Origin: Pseudoalteromonas rubra
GTDB lineage: Bacteria; Pseudomonadota; Gammaproteobacteria; Enterobacterales; Alteromonadaceae
DNA length: 64,000 bases
Direction: 5' to 3'
Assembly: GCF_000967655.1 (NCBI RefSeq)
Contig: NZ_JXYA01000021.1
Coordinates: forward strand, 62,001-126,000
Part shown: piece after piece, positions 1 to 9,013 of the stretch
Layout: every line of letters starts with the position of its first letter
Position numbering within the stretch: the stretch's first letter is position 1
Notes under the pieces: generated by a model
Databases searched by the model: none
What the model saw: the letters and a program-made list of their open reading frames with translations, nothing else
What the model was told of the DNA's origin: nothing
Made by a program: the position numbers and the translations under genes

Positions 1-1
1 T

Positions 2-712
2 CTGGAGTTGCTGCTGCGCTGGCAGCATCCTAAACAAGGGATCCTGGCGGCAGGTAAATTTATTGAAGACATCCGTATCGCCGGCCTGGCTTTACCGGTT
101 GCACAGTATGTGATTGAGCGAGCTGCCGAAATTGCCCTGGCATTGCGTATGGAAGGGATTGCGATGCCGCTGAGTCTGAACCTGTTTGGCCCGGAAATGC
201 TGCATGAGGAATTCATCGAGTTTATCGATCATGTGCTGGTGGAGCACCAACTGAAGCCAGGGGATTTGATCATAGAATGCCCCTCCAGTTTGTTTACCAG
301 CCTCGACCCTCAGGGCATTGCCATGGTGTCGCGGTTACGCTCTATGGGGCTGCGTTTGTGCATAGACAGCTTTGGCGAAACCCCGGTTACCTTGTCTAAG
401 TTGCCTCAGCTGACCGTTGATTACGTCAAACTGGGTCGCTCTTTAACCTCAGATCATGGTCATCAGGGGTCATTCAAAAGTGTCGTGCGCGGGATTGTGG
501 AAATGCAGCAGATCCAGGCCTGCAAAGTGATTTGTGAGGGGGTGGAATCGCCGGAGCAGCTGCAGTTTGTGAAAAGTCTCAACACCTTTGCGGCGCAGGG
601 CTATTACTTTGCCAGACCCCTCAGCAGTGTGGGCATGATCAGCTGGCTGAAGCAATGGCGTTGGGAGCATCCGGAAGATGCCTCTGTTTCGCCTCAGCCA
701 GACTCACATTAA
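2..712 (+). CDS. EAL-domain protein, 5' truncated, probably inactive
   Basis: C-terminal part of an EAL (cyclic-di-GMP phosphodiesterase type) domain; the reading frame is already open at the window edge, so the true start lies outside. The normal E-A-L start of the domain reads ELL here, followed by the usual LRWQHP. The NLFGPEML strand and the closing EGVE...QGYYFARPL block are present. The IExTES-type strand reads IECPSS and the usual DDFGTG reads DSFGET, so an acidic metal-binding residue is replaced by Ser. I infer that catalysis is lost or very weak and that the domain may act as a c-di-GMP sensor or partner. Any N-terminal sensory or GGDEF domain is out of view. The stop overlaps that of the convergent ureohydrolase gene. 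Confidence 0.85.
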   Translation: MELLLRWQHPKQGILAAGKFIEDIRIAGLALPVAQYVIERAAEIALALRMEGIAMPLSLNLFGPEMLHEEFIEFIDHVLVEHQLKPGDLIIECPSSLFTSLDPQGIAMVSRLRSMGLRLCIDSFGETPVTLSKLPQLTVDYVKLGRSLTSDHGHQGSFKSVVRGIVEMQQIQACKVICEGVESPEQLQFVKSLNTFAAQGYYFARPLSSVGMISWLKQWRWEHPEDASVSPQPDSH

Positions 713-1767
713 ACGCCTGTCTTACGCGCCTGTAAGTAGCTGCATACCAAAGAAGCCAATACCTGACCGGCATCGCTCAGTCCTTGCTGCAAGCCTTGTG
801 GGTGGTGCTCCGGTGCCGCTTCACACAGGTGTAAATAGCGGGCGTGCTCCTGGTGGGCGGCCAGGTGAACAAAATGCTCCGCATCATTGGCCGTAAAACC
901 ACAGTTGGTATAGGCGCTGACTGGCATCCCGGAGATGGCATCGACATCGACTTCTATTCCCAGTGGGGCTTGCCCGGCAAAACGCGCCAGGCCAGTATGG
1001 CATGCCTCAGTCAGGGTCAGCGTGCGGCGCACCAGAATATCCTGGTAACTGCTGTAACTGAATCCGGCCTGATCTAATGCACTGATAATAGTGTGATTGT
1101 TCTTCTGTTCATGCATGCCGACCACATGGTAATCCGTCAGATAACCTTGCTCATAGGCATAGCTAAAACCGTTTCCGGAATGGCGTCCTTCCAGCGCGCG
1201 AAAATCGGCATGGGGATCGAAATTGATGGCGTGGCAGCCCTGCTGAGTGCTCTGAGATAACGCCTGTAACAGGCCAAAGCAATTATTGTGGCCACCCCCT
1301 ATCACTATGGGTGCCAGCCCGGCATCAAAGACAGCCCGCATCACCGTGCTTACGCGCTCATCAAGCCGACCGTTCAGCTCGCGCAACTGCTTAAGCTGTG
1401 CCGGATCGCGATTGTCCAGGTCCGCGCCTTGTTGTTGCAGATCATCACAGCGCACCTCGCCCAGCAGCAACACATCATCTGGAGTTAAAAAGCGATTACA
1501 GGGTAGGTTCAAGAAGCGTTGTAAAAATGCTTGCCAGCCCAGGTGAGCGCCACCCCGGCCACAGTTGGCCCGTGGGCCCAGATCTTCGTTGATGGCAACC
1601 AGGACGTACTTAATGCCAAACTGAGCGGCATCGCGCAGCGCCTGCGTTAGGTCATCTTTGGGTTGCAAAAAAGCCAGGGTTTGCCAGAAGCGTTGTTCGT
1701 TTTCACGGCTGGTGCAGTAAGCGGCAATGTCCGCTTCGGTATAAATATGAAGCCAGTGGTTACTCAT
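709..1767 (-). CDS. Arginase-family ureohydrolase, HutG-like (formimidoylglutamase-type)
   Basis: A 352-residue cytosolic enzyme of the ureohydrolase (arginase/agmatinase/formimidoylglutamase) fold, which uses two Mn ions to hydrolyse guanidino or formimino groups. Three metal-ligand motifs are visible: GGGH near residues 157-160, DPHAD near 184-188, and DVD near 274-276 followed by AISGMPVSA. GGGHN and the Gly-Met-Pro-Val stretch fit formimidoylglutamase better than arginase (GGDHS, DALDP). No hutH, hutU or hutI lies nearby, so a role in histidine breakdown is not supported by context and the substrate is open. It lies 75 bp downstream of rraA on the same strand and may share its transcript. 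Its stop codon overlaps the end of the convergent EAL gene. Confidence 0.8.
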   Translation of the reverse strand: MSNHWLHIYTEADIAAYCTSRENEQRFWQTLAFLQPKDDLTQALRDAAQFGIKYVLVAINEDLGPRANCGRGGAHLGWQAFLQRFLNLPCNRFLTPDDVLLLGEVRCDDLQQQGADLDNRDPAQLKQLRELNGRLDERVSTVMRAVFDAGLAPIVIGGGHNNCFGLLQALSQSTQQGCHAINFDPHADFRALEGRHSGNGFSYAYEQGYLTDYHVVGMHEQKNNHTIISALDQAGFSYSSYQDILVRRTLTLTEACHTGLARFAGQAPLGIEVDVDAISGMPVSAYTNCGFTANDAEHFVHLAAHQEHARYLHLCEAAPEHHPQGLQQGLSDAGQVLASLVCSYLQARKTGV

Positions 1768-1842
1768 AATTCAGGTCGATCTATGGGGTTGAACCGGGCA
1801 AAGGTGGACTTTACCCGGAGAATTAAGGAGGTAGTTGCTGTG

Positions 1843-2349
1843 TTATTCGCCCTGTTCGTCGTCGACTTCCAGTAGCAGCTCTTCAGCAGAGATAATGATG
1901 CCGGTGGCATCGGCATACAGGTAATCGTCGTCGTAGAAAGACACGCCGGCAAAATTGACTGGAATACCCTGCTCACCACTGCCATGGCTGTCTGCTGCGA
2001 CCGGAATAGAGGCAATCGCTTGGACGCCAAGATCGCACTCTTCCAATTCTTCGACATGGCGCACTGCGCCATAAACGACAATGCCCTGCCAGTTATTCTC
2101 GATGGCCAGTTCAGCCAGTTCAATGTCGATGAGTGCACGGCGCGTTGAACCGCCGCCATCGACCAATAAGACCTGGCCAGTCCCATCCTGCTGCAGTACC
2201 TGGTTGATCAGCTCATTATTCTCAAAGCACTTAAGCGTTTTGATCCGCCCGCTAAAGGCGCTTTGACCGCCAAAATTGATAAACATTGGCTCTAATACAT
2301 CAACGGCATCGGCAAAATGGTCACATAAATCGGAAGTGCTGTAATCCAT
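1843..2349 (-). CDS. rraA: Regulator of ribonuclease E activity A
   Basis: A 168-residue RraA family protein, which binds RNase E and its degradosome partners and inhibits RNA turnover. Recognised from the N-terminal [12 protein letters not shown], the [14 protein letters not shown] loop and the VVYGAVRH strand, all typical of gammaproteobacterial RraA. Length is close to E. coli RraA (161 residues). The frame extends 21 codons further upstream, but the ATG at 2347-2349 matches the family start and has a GAGGA ribosome site about 8 nt before it. The acidic tail is normal for the family. It lies upstream of the HutG-like gene on the same strand. In E. coli rraA follows menA; menA is not next to it here. 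Confidence 0.95.
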   Translation of the reverse strand: MDYSTSDLCDHFADAVDVLEPMFINFGGQSAFSGRIKTLKCFENNELINQVLQQDGTGQVLLVDGGGSTRRALIDIELAELAIENNWQGIVVYGAVRHVEELEECDLGVQAIASIPVAADSHGSGEQGIPVNFAGVSFYDDDYLYADATGIIISAEELLLEVDDEQGE

Positions 2350-2510
2350 ACGGGCGTCCTCGAAAATAACTGAATTCACGGTCCAGTATACTCCCATTAT
2401 GTAGGGGCGCAATGCTTTGAATCAACATACATAATTGTGTCACAAAATTGTCGTGGCAGTGTTATTTAGCTCTTCTATGCTGAAATTGTGAACAAATGTA
2501 AGCATGAACT

Positions 2511-3032
2511 ATGAAAACACAGATCATCAAACTCGATACGGCGCTTTATTTTGCCCTTTATAAACCCGAGTGTAAGCCCTGGTTCAAAATGGTGATGTTG
2601 GCACTGTCGAAAAGCGGAAACGGTGGGCTTTATGTGGTACTGGGTATCCTGAGCGCACTGTTTATGGACTCGGTTGGGCAGCAGTTTGCCTTGTGTGCTG
2701 TGGTTGCGTTTGCTATTGAGCGGCCACTCTACCTTTATCTGAAGAACCGTATCGCCAGGGTTCGGCCCTGTGATTGCCTTGCTGTTAAAGCCATGCTTAC
2801 ACCGAGTGATAAATTTAGCATGCCGTCCGGACACAGTGCGGGTGCCTGGTTATATGCGACCTGTCTGATGGAGCATTTCCCGGCATTGGCGCTGCCCTTG
2901 ATGCTGTGGGCATCAGGTGTGTCGTTATCGAGGATCGTAGTCGGTGTGCATTATCCAATTGATGTCATTCTGGGTGCGATGATAGGCAGCGGATGTGCTT
3001 TGCTGGCAATAGGAGTGGTAGGGGAATTATGA
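2511..3032 (+). CDS. PAP2-family membrane phosphatase
   Basis: A 173-residue integral membrane phosphatase of the PAP2 superfamily, which dephosphorylates lipid phosphates such as phosphatidic acid or undecaprenyl diphosphate. All three signature motifs are intact: K78...R85-P86, P105-S-G-H108, and S140-R141...H147...D151. Several hydrophobic spans fit an inner-membrane protein with the active site at the periplasmic face. The stop overlaps the start of the following glycosyltransferase by 4 bp (ATGA), so the two genes are probably translationally coupled and may work on the same lipid-linked or cell-envelope substrate. Substrate not determinable from sequence. Confidence 0.9.
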   Translation: MKTQIIKLDTALYFALYKPECKPWFKMVMLALSKSGNGGLYVVLGILSALFMDSVGQQFALCAVVAFAIERPLYLYLKNRIARVRPCDCLAVKAMLTPSDKFSMPSGHSAGAWLYATCLMEHFPALALPLMLWASGVSLSRIVVGVHYPIDVILGAMIGSGCALLAIGVVGEL

Positions 3033-4081
3033 AGATTTTATATGGCGTACAAGGAACTGGTAATGGTCATATCACCCGTGCCCGGGTGATGGCAGAGTGC
3101 TTTACACGTTTGGGTATTGATGTTGATTACGTGTTTTCCGGTCGTCCGGACGAGCGTTATTTTGATATGTCGGTGTTTGGGGACTATCAAACCCGGCGCG
3201 GGATCAGCTTTGCGACCCGACATGGGCGGTTAAACTATCAGGGCACGCTGCAGCAGTTGCGCGTTGGTCGGTTTATTCAAGATGTACGACGCTTTGATAT
3301 GCGTGGCTATGACGTGGTATTCAATGACTTTGAACCGATCACGGCATGGGCTGCACGCCGTGCTAAGGTGCCGGTCGTTGCCATGAGTCACCAAAGTGCC
3401 TTTTTGTCACCGCAGGTGCCGATATTTGGTGGCAACTTTTTACTGCGCTCATTGATCCGCTGGTTTGCACCCGCTGATATTCATCTGGGTGTGCACTGGC
3501 AACCGTTCGCAGAAAACATAGTGCCGCCTTTTATCCCTTATCAGCCTGGCGACTTTGGTAATCAGTCGATAGCAAACAAAGTACTGGTGTATCTGCCATT
3601 TGAAGATTTGTCACACATAGTAGAGTTGCTGAAAGACTTTCCGGATAAGGAGTTCTACTGCTATCACCCGGATGCCAAAGATACTTCACTGAATCATATT
3701 CACCTGCGTGCCCCTTCGCGCGAAGGATTTATTGCCGATCTTGCCAACGCGTCGGGGGTGGTGGCCAATGCCGGGTTTGAACTATCCAGCGAGGCGCTTA
3801 AATTTGGCAAAAAACTCTTGCTTAAGCCTTTGCAGGGGCAGTTTGAGCAGCAGAGTAATGCCATGACTTTACAAAACTTGGGACTGGCCCAGGTGATGAA
3901 CTATCTTAACTCCGAAGCACTGGATGAATGGCTGGAGTTACCCGCCGGACAGCAAATTAATTTTCCCAGCGATGCGACTCCGTTAGCTTTGTGGCTAACT
4001 AAGGGACAATGGAGCAATGTCACAGAGTTACATGACACGCTTTGGCAGGCGGTGCTCAATAAAGCACCAAAGGCCGCTTAA
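3029..4081 (+). CDS. Glycosyltransferase, MJ1255/VC2487-like family
   Basis: A 350-residue GT-B type glycosyltransferase related to the MJ1255/VC2487 family. It starts with MKILYGVQGTGNGHITRA, the glycine-rich GHxxR loop of GT1/GT28-like enzymes, and carries an acceptor-side loop (FNDFEPIT) and a C-terminal donor-site segment (ANAGFELSSEAL...KPLQGQFEQ) resembling MurG/UGT signatures. The ATG at 3029 is chosen over an upstream in-frame codon because it begins the conserved N-terminus and overlaps the PAP2 stop by 4 bp. Pairing with a PAP2 phosphatase suggests a role in glycolipid or cell-envelope synthesis; this is inference. The sugar donor is unknown. Confidence 0.85.
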   Translation: MKILYGVQGTGNGHITRARVMAECFTRLGIDVDYVFSGRPDERYFDMSVFGDYQTRRGISFATRHGRLNYQGTLQQLRVGRFIQDVRRFDMRGYDVVFNDFEPITAWAARRAKVPVVAMSHQSAFLSPQVPIFGGNFLLRSLIRWFAPADIHLGVHWQPFAENIVPPFIPYQPGDFGNQSIANKVLVYLPFEDLSHIVELLKDFPDKEFYCYHPDAKDTSLNHIHLRAPSREGFIADLANASGVVANAGFELSSEALKFGKKLLLKPLQGQFEQQSNAMTLQNLGLAQVMNYLNSEALDEWLELPAGQQINFPSDATPLALWLTKGQWSNVTELHDTLWQAVLNKAPKAA

Positions 4082-4189
4082 TTAATGCGCAATTAGTAAT
4101 AAAGTCGTGCAAAATTGACAAATAGTGCGCGGCGTTGCTGACGGAATAATCTATACTTATTGCAGGTCTTGTAATAATTGGGTAACCGT

Positions 4190-6070
4190 ATGGCATTTCT
4201 GGAAAATCTGACCATTAAGCGGCGCTTGCAGTTGAATGCGCTGGTAGTGGGTGTGGCTTTAGTCGTTATGCTGGCAGTGATCATGATCGAAGCCAGCACT
4301 ATGCGCAAGCTGAATGAAACCATTCAGTATGCGGAGGAGCTGGATATTCATGAGCTCTCTATGCGCAAACACGAGAAGAACTTTTTGTTCTACAAAGATA
4401 CTGAGGCACTAGATTTATATGCCAGGGACTACAGTGAGCTGCAACGTAAAGCTGGTCTGTTGGACGAGATATTTGCTGAGTTCGATATTGACGACAGCAA
4501 CTTACGCGAGTTTGAACGCCTCGCGCAAACCTATGTAGACGACTTTAACAACGTCGTTGACTTGCAAAAAACCATCGGCCTGCATCCTAAAGACGGGCTG
4601 TATGGCGCGCTGCGTAGTGCCGTTCATGAAGTCGAAACTATGCTGAAGCAGCAAGAGCGTGACGATCTGCTGGTCAGTATGCTGATGCTCAGACGGGCAG
4701 AAAAAGACTTTATGCTGCGACTGGATTTAAAGTACCTGAAGAAGTTTGACGATCAAATCAGTAAGTTTGAAGGTCAAACTAAAGCCGCAGGCTTTGAGGT
4801 GCAGTACGAGCGCCAGATCCAGACGCTGATCAAGCAATACCAGACTCGCTTCAGAAACCTCGTAGACGCACAGACCAAGCTGGGCCTGGACCTTAACAGT
4901 GGCGCTTTGGGCAGCATGAAAAAGAGTGTGGAGCAGAGCGATGCGGTGGTGGCCAGGATTGTTGAGCAAGCCAAACAAGAAGTTGCTGATAATGCCCGGG
5001 TGGCGCAAATGGCCGCACTGAGCATCTTTGTGGTGGCATCGGTATTGGTGATGATTCTGGTTTTGTCGACCAGTCGGTCGATTATTGGTCCGGTTGAGCG
5101 GGTTTATCAGACCATAGAGCGGATCCGCCGTGAGAACAACTTGCGCATTCCAATTGAGCAGACGGGTAACGACGAAATCACCCTGATGACCAAAGACTTT
5201 AATAGCCTGATTGGCGACTTCAAAGAGCTGATTGGCGATGTGAACAATGCGCTGGCGATCATCAATGACGCAACTCATCACTTGTCAGATACTACGGCAC
5301 AAACCAGTGCCGGTATGACTGAGCAGCTCCATGAAGCCGATATGGTGGCAACGGCGGCAACTGAAATGCAGGCCACCATTCAGGATATTTCGCACAATAC
5401 CGAAGCGGCGGCGGAAAAAGCCGAGTCTACCAATAAGAATGCCCAGCTGGGCCGCACTGAGGTGACCTCAACCATTGAGCACATCATGCAGCTGTCTGAG
5501 TCTTTGGGTGGGGCATCCGACGTGGTAGGACAGTTGGAGCGAGATGGTGAAACCATTGGCTCTGTCCTTGATGTGATCCGGGGCATTGCCGAACAAACCA
5601 ATCTGCTGGCACTGAATGCGGCTATTGAGGCCGCCCGTGCTGGTGAGCAAGGGCGCGGCTTTGCGGTGGTGGCAGACGAAGTCCGCTCGCTGGCGCAGCG
5701 TACCCAGGATTCGACTCAGGAAATCGAAAGCATTATTTCGACCTTGCAGCAACGCACCCGCGAAGTGGTGAATATCATGGAGCAGTGCCGCGAGCAGGGT
5801 AACGAAAGTGTGGCACAGGCTGAACGTGCCGGTAATCTGCTGGGGATGATCACCGAAGATGTGCAGACCATTATGGAAATGAGTACGCATATTGCCACCG
5901 CCATTGATGAGCAAAAACAGGTGGCATCAGAAGTAAACAAGAATGTGGTTAAGATCCGCGATATTGCACAGGTGGCGTCGGAGCACGCCAGCAGTAATGC
6001 GCAAAGCAGTGAGGAACTGTCCGAGCAAGCTCGTAACTTGTACGAGTCGGTAGAAAAATACCAGGTGTAA
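4190..6070 (+). CDS. Methyl-accepting chemotaxis protein with long helical periplasmic sensor
   Basis: A 626-residue transmembrane chemoreceptor. TM1 spans about residues 15-36 and TM2 about 275-300, followed by HAMP (about 300-350) and the cytoplasmic signalling domain with the conserved hairpin tip ([20 protein letters not shown]). The periplasmic part is about 235 residues and all-helical. It contains two related segments, [10 protein letters not shown] near residue 55 and [10 protein letters not shown] near residue 168, which is the pattern of helical bimodular (HBM) sensors such as those of P. putida McpS, which bind organic acids. The ATG at 4190 is preferred to a TTG four codons upstream. 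No che genes are adjacent. The ligand cannot be assigned. Confidence 0.9.
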   Translation: MAFLENLTIKRRLQLNALVVGVALVVMLAVIMIEASTMRKLNETIQYAEELDIHELSMRKHEKNFLFYKDTEALDLYARDYSELQRKAGLLDEIFAEFDIDDSNLREFERLAQTYVDDFNNVVDLQKTIGLHPKDGLYGALRSAVHEVETMLKQQERDDLLVSMLMLRRAEKDFMLRLDLKYLKKFDDQISKFEGQTKAAGFEVQYERQIQTLIKQYQTRFRNLVDAQTKLGLDLNSGALGSMKKSVEQSDAVVARIVEQAKQEVADNARVAQMAALSIFVVASVLVMILVLSTSRSIIGPVERVYQTIERIRRENNLRIPIEQTGNDEITLMTKDFNSLIGDFKELIGDVNNALAIINDATHHLSDTTAQTSAGMTEQLHEADMVATAATEMQATIQDISHNTEAAAEKAESTNKNAQLGRTEVTSTIEHIMQLSESLGGASDVVGQLERDGETIGSVLDVIRGIAEQTNLLALNAAIEAARAGEQGRGFAVVADEVRSLAQRTQDSTQEIESIISTLQQRTREVVNIMEQCREQGNESVAQAERAGNLLGMITEDVQTIMEMSTHIATAIDEQKQVASEVNKNVVKIRDIAQVASEHASSNAQSSEELSEQARNLYESVEKYQV

Positions 6071-6093
6071 CTCAAGCAGGTTTGATAAAAGAA

Positions 6094-6117
6094 AAGGCGA
6101 CCTCGGTCGCCTTTTTT
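6094..6117 (+). terminator. Rho-independent terminator after the chemoreceptor gene
   Basis: A GC-rich stem AAGGCGACC / GGTCGCCTT with a two-base loop, followed by a run of T. It lies 24 bp after the chemoreceptor stop and sits between convergent genes, so it may also end transcripts from the DUF971 gene on the other strand. Confidence 0.9.
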
Positions 6118-6132
6118 GTGTCTGGAATGCCC

Positions 6133-6501
6133 TTATGGCATGAACTTGATCGGCACATCGTGCTTTGCCGACACCCGCTGCTGATAGTCTTGCCACAGTG
6201 TCTCGTGTTGTTCGCACAGCTTTCTCAGGTATTGCCAGCTGAACAACCCGGAGTTGTGGCCGTCATCAAATACCAGCCTTACCGCGTAATGGCCGACCGG
6301 CTCAATCTGGCTGATGGTCACATCCTGCTTGTTGAGCACCAGCTGCTGCTGACCGGGGCCATGCCCCTGCACCTCGGCAGAGGGTGAATGAACACGCAGA
6401 AACTCAGCGCTGAGCGAATGACTCAGATCATCATCAAAGTGCACATCGAGTGTTTTTTGCACCTTGTGGTAATGCAGTTTAGTTACTTGATACATAGGCA
6501 T
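6133..6501 (-). CDS. DUF971 (gamma-butyrobetaine hydroxylase-like N-terminal domain) protein
   Basis: A 122-residue single-domain DUF971 protein. This small zinc-ribbon-like fold is found alone in many proteobacteria and fused to the N-terminus of gamma-butyrobetaine hydroxylases. Recognised from the LRVHSPSAE, VGHYAVRLVFDDGH and GLFSWQYLRKL segments. It follows hslU, a common arrangement in this group. Two ATG codons, at 6499-6501 and 6493-6495, are possible starts, and neither has an obvious ribosome site: the U-run of the hslU terminator ends directly at the first ATG. Expression may depend on read-through or a leaderless transcript. Function unknown; links to Fe-S cluster or HslUV biology are only by neighbourhood. 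Confidence 0.85.
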   Translation of the reverse strand: MPMYQVTKLHYHKVQKTLDVHFDDDLSHSLSAEFLRVHSPSAEVQGHGPGQQQLVLNKQDVTISQIEPVGHYAVRLVFDDGHNSGLFSWQYLRKLCEQHETLWQDYQQRVSAKHDVPIKFMP

Positions 6502-6526
6502 AAAAAAGCCCGATCCAGGACCGGGC
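6502..6526 (-). terminator. Terminator-like hairpin between hslU and DUF971 gene
   Basis: On the minus strand an 8-bp stem (GCCCGGTC with GATCGGGC, one G-U pair) with a 3-nt loop is followed by six T residues. It begins 10 nt after the hslU stop, and its T-run touches the first ATG of the DUF971 gene. Confidence 0.8.
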
Positions 6527-6535
6527 GGTTATCCG

Positions 6536-7864
6536 TTAAAGAATAAAGCGGCTCAGATCTTCGTCCTGGACCAGCATATCTAAATGCTTGTCGACATACG
6601 CGGCGTCGATAGTCAGCGACTCACCGGCTTTGTCGGAAGCATCGAATGAAATTTCTTCCATCAGCTTTTCCATCACAGTATGCAGACGACGGGCACCGAT
6701 GTTTTCGGTCTTCTCATTGACCTGCCAGGCAGCCTGAGCAATACGTTCAATTGCATCATCACTGAATTCGATGCTGACACTTTCTGTGTTCAACAGCGCC
6801 TGCTGCTGCTCGGTTAAAGAGGCATGGGGTTCTGTCAGAATACGTTTAAAGTCTTTCGCTGTAAGCGCTTCTAATTCAACACGAATAGGTAAACGACCTT
6901 GCAGCTCAGGAATGAGATCAGAAGGCTTAGCCATCTGGAACGCACCTGAGGCAATAAACAGAATGTGATCGGTTTTGACCATCCCATGCTTAGTGCTGAC
7001 GGTAGAGCCTTCAATCAGCGGCAGTAAGTCGCGTTGTACGCCTTCGCGGCTGACATCCGGACCAGACGCTTCGCCACGTTTACAGATCTTATCGATTTCA
7101 TCGACGAACACGATGCCATTTTGCTCAACGGCAAAAATCGCCTGCTCTTTAAGCTCTTCCGGGTTGACCAGCTTAGCGGCTTCTTCTTCGATCAAGAGCT
7201 TGAAGGCTTCTTTGATCTTCAGTTTACGGCTTTTCTTTTTGTCGCCAGACAGGTTCTGGAACATGCCCTGCAACTGATTGGTCATCTCTTCCATGCCCGG
7301 CGGCGCCATGATCTCTACCTGAGGCGCTGTTTCAGCGATGTCGATGTCGATCTCTTTGTCATCCAGCTGGCCTTCGCGTAGCTTTTTACGGAATACCTGA
7401 CGCGTAGAGCTGTTATCGCTTTGCTGAGTTTCACCCCAGGCGTCTTTTGCAGGGGGCAGCAGGGCGTCCAAAATACGCTCCTCAGCGGCTTCTTCTGCGC
7501 GGTGCTTGTGCTTTTTGGTTTGCTGTTCGCGGGTCATTTTAAATGACACTTCCACCAGATCACGGATAATGGTCTCGACCTCTTTGCCGACATAACCGAC
7601 TTCGGTGAACTTAGTGGCTTCCACTTTGATAAACGGCGCGTTCGCCAGCTTAGCCAGGCGACGGGCAATTTCGGTTTTACCAACACCCGTTGGGCCGATC
7701 ATCAGGATGTTCTTTGGCGTCACTTCACTGCGCAGCTCTTCAGGAAGCTGCATGCGGCGCCAGCGGTTTCTCAGTGCAATGGCGACGGCTTTTTTCGCGT
7801 TGTCCTGACCAATAATGTGTTGGTCCAGTTCATGGACGATTTCTCTTGGGGTCATTGCTGTCAT
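6536..7864 (-). CDS. hslU: ATP-dependent protease ATPase subunit HslU
   Basis: A 442-residue AAA+ unfoldase (ClpY), almost exactly the length of E. coli HslU. It forms hexamers that unfold substrates and feed them into the HslV peptidase. The N-terminus [17 protein letters not shown], the Walker [10 protein letters not shown] (about 57-65), the Walker [11 protein letters not shown], the sensor region [12 protein letters not shown] and the C-terminal LSRFIL tail that docks into HslV are all present. It starts 11 nt after the hslV stop, so the two are co-transcribed. The charged insertion (I domain, about residues 110-240) is of normal size. Confidence 0.98.
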   Translation of the reverse strand: MTAMTPREIVHELDQHIIGQDNAKKAVAIALRNRWRRMQLPEELRSEVTPKNILMIGPTGVGKTEIARRLAKLANAPFIKVEATKFTEVGYVGKEVETIIRDLVEVSFKMTREQQTKKHKHRAEEAAEERILDALLPPAKDAWGETQQSDNSSTRQVFRKKLREGQLDDKEIDIDIAETAPQVEIMAPPGMEEMTNQLQGMFQNLSGDKKKSRKLKIKEAFKLLIEEEAAKLVNPEELKEQAIFAVEQNGIVFVDEIDKICKRGEASGPDVSREGVQRDLLPLIEGSTVSTKHGMVKTDHILFIASGAFQMAKPSDLIPELQGRLPIRVELEALTAKDFKRILTEPHASLTEQQQALLNTESVSIEFSDDAIERIAQAAWQVNEKTENIGARRLHTVMEKLMEEISFDASDKAGESLTIDAAYVDKHLDMLVQDEDLSRFIL

Positions 7865-7875
7865 GGCAATTCCTA

Positions 7876-8394
7876 TTACAATTCTTCGATGGTTTGGAAA
7901 TTGTTAGTAAAGACGCAGATATCTCCTGCGATTGTCAGGCTTTTTTCCACAATTTCACGGGCACTCAGGTCGGTGTTTTCGATCAGCGCGGTGGCTGCGG
8001 CCTGGGCAAAGTTACCGCCACTGCCGATGGCAATGAGGTCATGCTCAGGCTGCACTACGTCACCATTACCTGTGATGATCAATGACGCGGTTTCGTCTGC
8101 AACGGCCAGCAAGGCTTCTAATTTGCGCAGCGCTCTGTCGGTGCGCCAGTCTTTTGCCATTTCAACGGCCGCCCGGGTCAAATGGCCCTGGTGCATTTCC
8201 AGTTTGGTTTCAAAGCGTTCAAACAAAGTGAACGCATCGGCAGTGCCACCGGCAAAGCCTGCTAGTACTTTACCGTTGTAGAGGCGACGCACTTTTCTGG
8301 CATTGCCTTTCATTACCGTATTGCCAAGAGAAACCTGGCCATCTCCGCCAATTACGACTTTGTCGCCTCGGCGAACACTCACGATAGTTGTCAT
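7876..8394 (-). CDS. hslV: ATP-dependent protease peptidase subunit HslV
   Basis: A 172-residue proteasome-beta-like peptidase (ClpQ) that assembles as two stacked hexamers and is activated by HslU. After removal of Met1 the mature N-terminus is TTIVSVRR, with Thr as the catalytic nucleophile. The [14 protein letters not shown] and [18 protein letters not shown] segments are characteristic. It is the first gene of the hslVU operon on the minus strand, preceded by a candidate heat-shock promoter and a small hairpin in its leader. Confidence 0.98.
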   Translation of the reverse strand: MTTIVSVRRGDKVVIGGDGQVSLGNTVMKGNARKVRRLYNGKVLAGFAGGTADAFTLFERFETKLEMHQGHLTRAAVEMAKDWRTDRALRKLEALLAVADETASLIITGNGDVVQPEHDLIAIGSGGNFAQAAATALIENTDLSAREIVEKSLTIAGDICVFTNNFQTIEEL

Positions 8395-8410
8395 AGTATT
8401 CCTTAATCAG

Positions 8411-8424
8411 GAGGCATCAGCCTC
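8411..8424 (-). other. Small hairpin in the hslVU leader
   Basis: A perfect 5-bp stem GAGGC / GCCTC with a 4-nt loop lies about 17 nt before the hslV start codon and near the 5' end of the transcript predicted from the promoter at 8448-8475. It could stabilise the mRNA or affect ribosome loading. No direct evidence. Confidence 0.5.
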
Positions 8425-8447
8425 ATCTGTAAACTCAATTAGGGTAG

Positions 8448-8475
8448 AGATAGGGACGATTTTACGAAGATCAAG
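8448..8475 (-). promoter_or_regulatory. Candidate sigma-32 (heat shock) promoter of hslVU
   Basis: On the minus strand CTTGATC (8475-8469) is separated by 13 bp from CCCTATCT (8455-8448). The sigma-32 consensus is CTTGAAA - 13 to 17 bp - CCCCATNT, so the -10 matches at 7 of 8 positions and the -35 at 5 of 7. The predicted start of transcription would be near 8440, giving a leader of about 46 nt. The -35 overlaps the ftsN stop codon. hslVU is a classic heat-shock operon in E. coli, which supports the reading. Confidence 0.65.
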
Positions 8476-9004
8476 TCCATTTCCAGATCCCACAGCTGAC
8501 GATATTGATCCTTTCCAGCTTGTTTTTATCGCTCTCGGCGCCGCGTTTGGTGTCGTAAGGACCCAGGCGCACTCGATACCAGACGCCGTTGGAGCCTTCG
8601 GTGCGGCGGATCTCTGCGATAAGTCCGGCAAAGGCCATCTTGGCTTTCATTTGCTCGGCCTGTTTATAGGTTCTGAACGAGCCGCATTGCATCTGATAGG
8701 GGCCTTTACTCTCGATTTTCTTGACCTCGACTTTTACCTCGTGATCTTTAATGTCTTTAATAAAGTCCGGCGGACGAGGTAAATCTTTTTCGACTTTCGG
8801 TTGCTCAGCTTGCTTAGGGGCTGCCGGGCTGGTGGCTTGCACCTCAGGTTCGCCGTGTTGTGTGATGTACCACAGGCCATAACCAAAGGCACTGATCAGC
8901 ACCAGCGTCAGCGCGGCAAAAAACTTGGGAAAGGGCTTGGCAGCCTTTCCTTTTGCAGCTTTTTTGCCGCCCGGTTTCTTATTTATATAGTCGTGTTGTG
9001 CCAT
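8471..9004 (-). CDS. ftsN: Cell division protein FtsN (SPOR domain)
   Basis: A 177-residue bitopic inner-membrane protein. A basic cytoplasmic N-terminus (about 1-25, Lys/Gly rich) precedes one membrane segment (about 26-48), a short Pro/Lys-rich periplasmic linker and a C-terminal SPOR domain (about 100-177; QCGSFRTYKQAEQMKAKM...RVRLGPYDTK), which binds denuded peptidoglycan at the septum. It is shorter than E. coli FtsN (319 residues), mainly in the linker. Its place between priA and hslV matches ftsN neighbourhoods in other gammaproteobacteria. Confidence 0.9.
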   Translation of the reverse strand: MAQHDYINKKPGGKKAAKGKAAKPFPKFFAALTLVLISAFGYGLWYITQHGEPEVQATSPAAPKQAEQPKVEKDLPRPPDFIKDIKDHEVKVEVKKIESKGPYQMQCGSFRTYKQAEQMKAKMAFAGLIAEIRRTEGSNGVWYRVRLGPYDTKRGAESDKNKLERINIVSCGIWKWT

Positions 9005-9013
9005 AACGTATTT

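Noticed and set aside
1764..2186. 140-codon minus-strand frame
   Set aside because: Overlaps most of rraA in another frame and has no recognisable domain.
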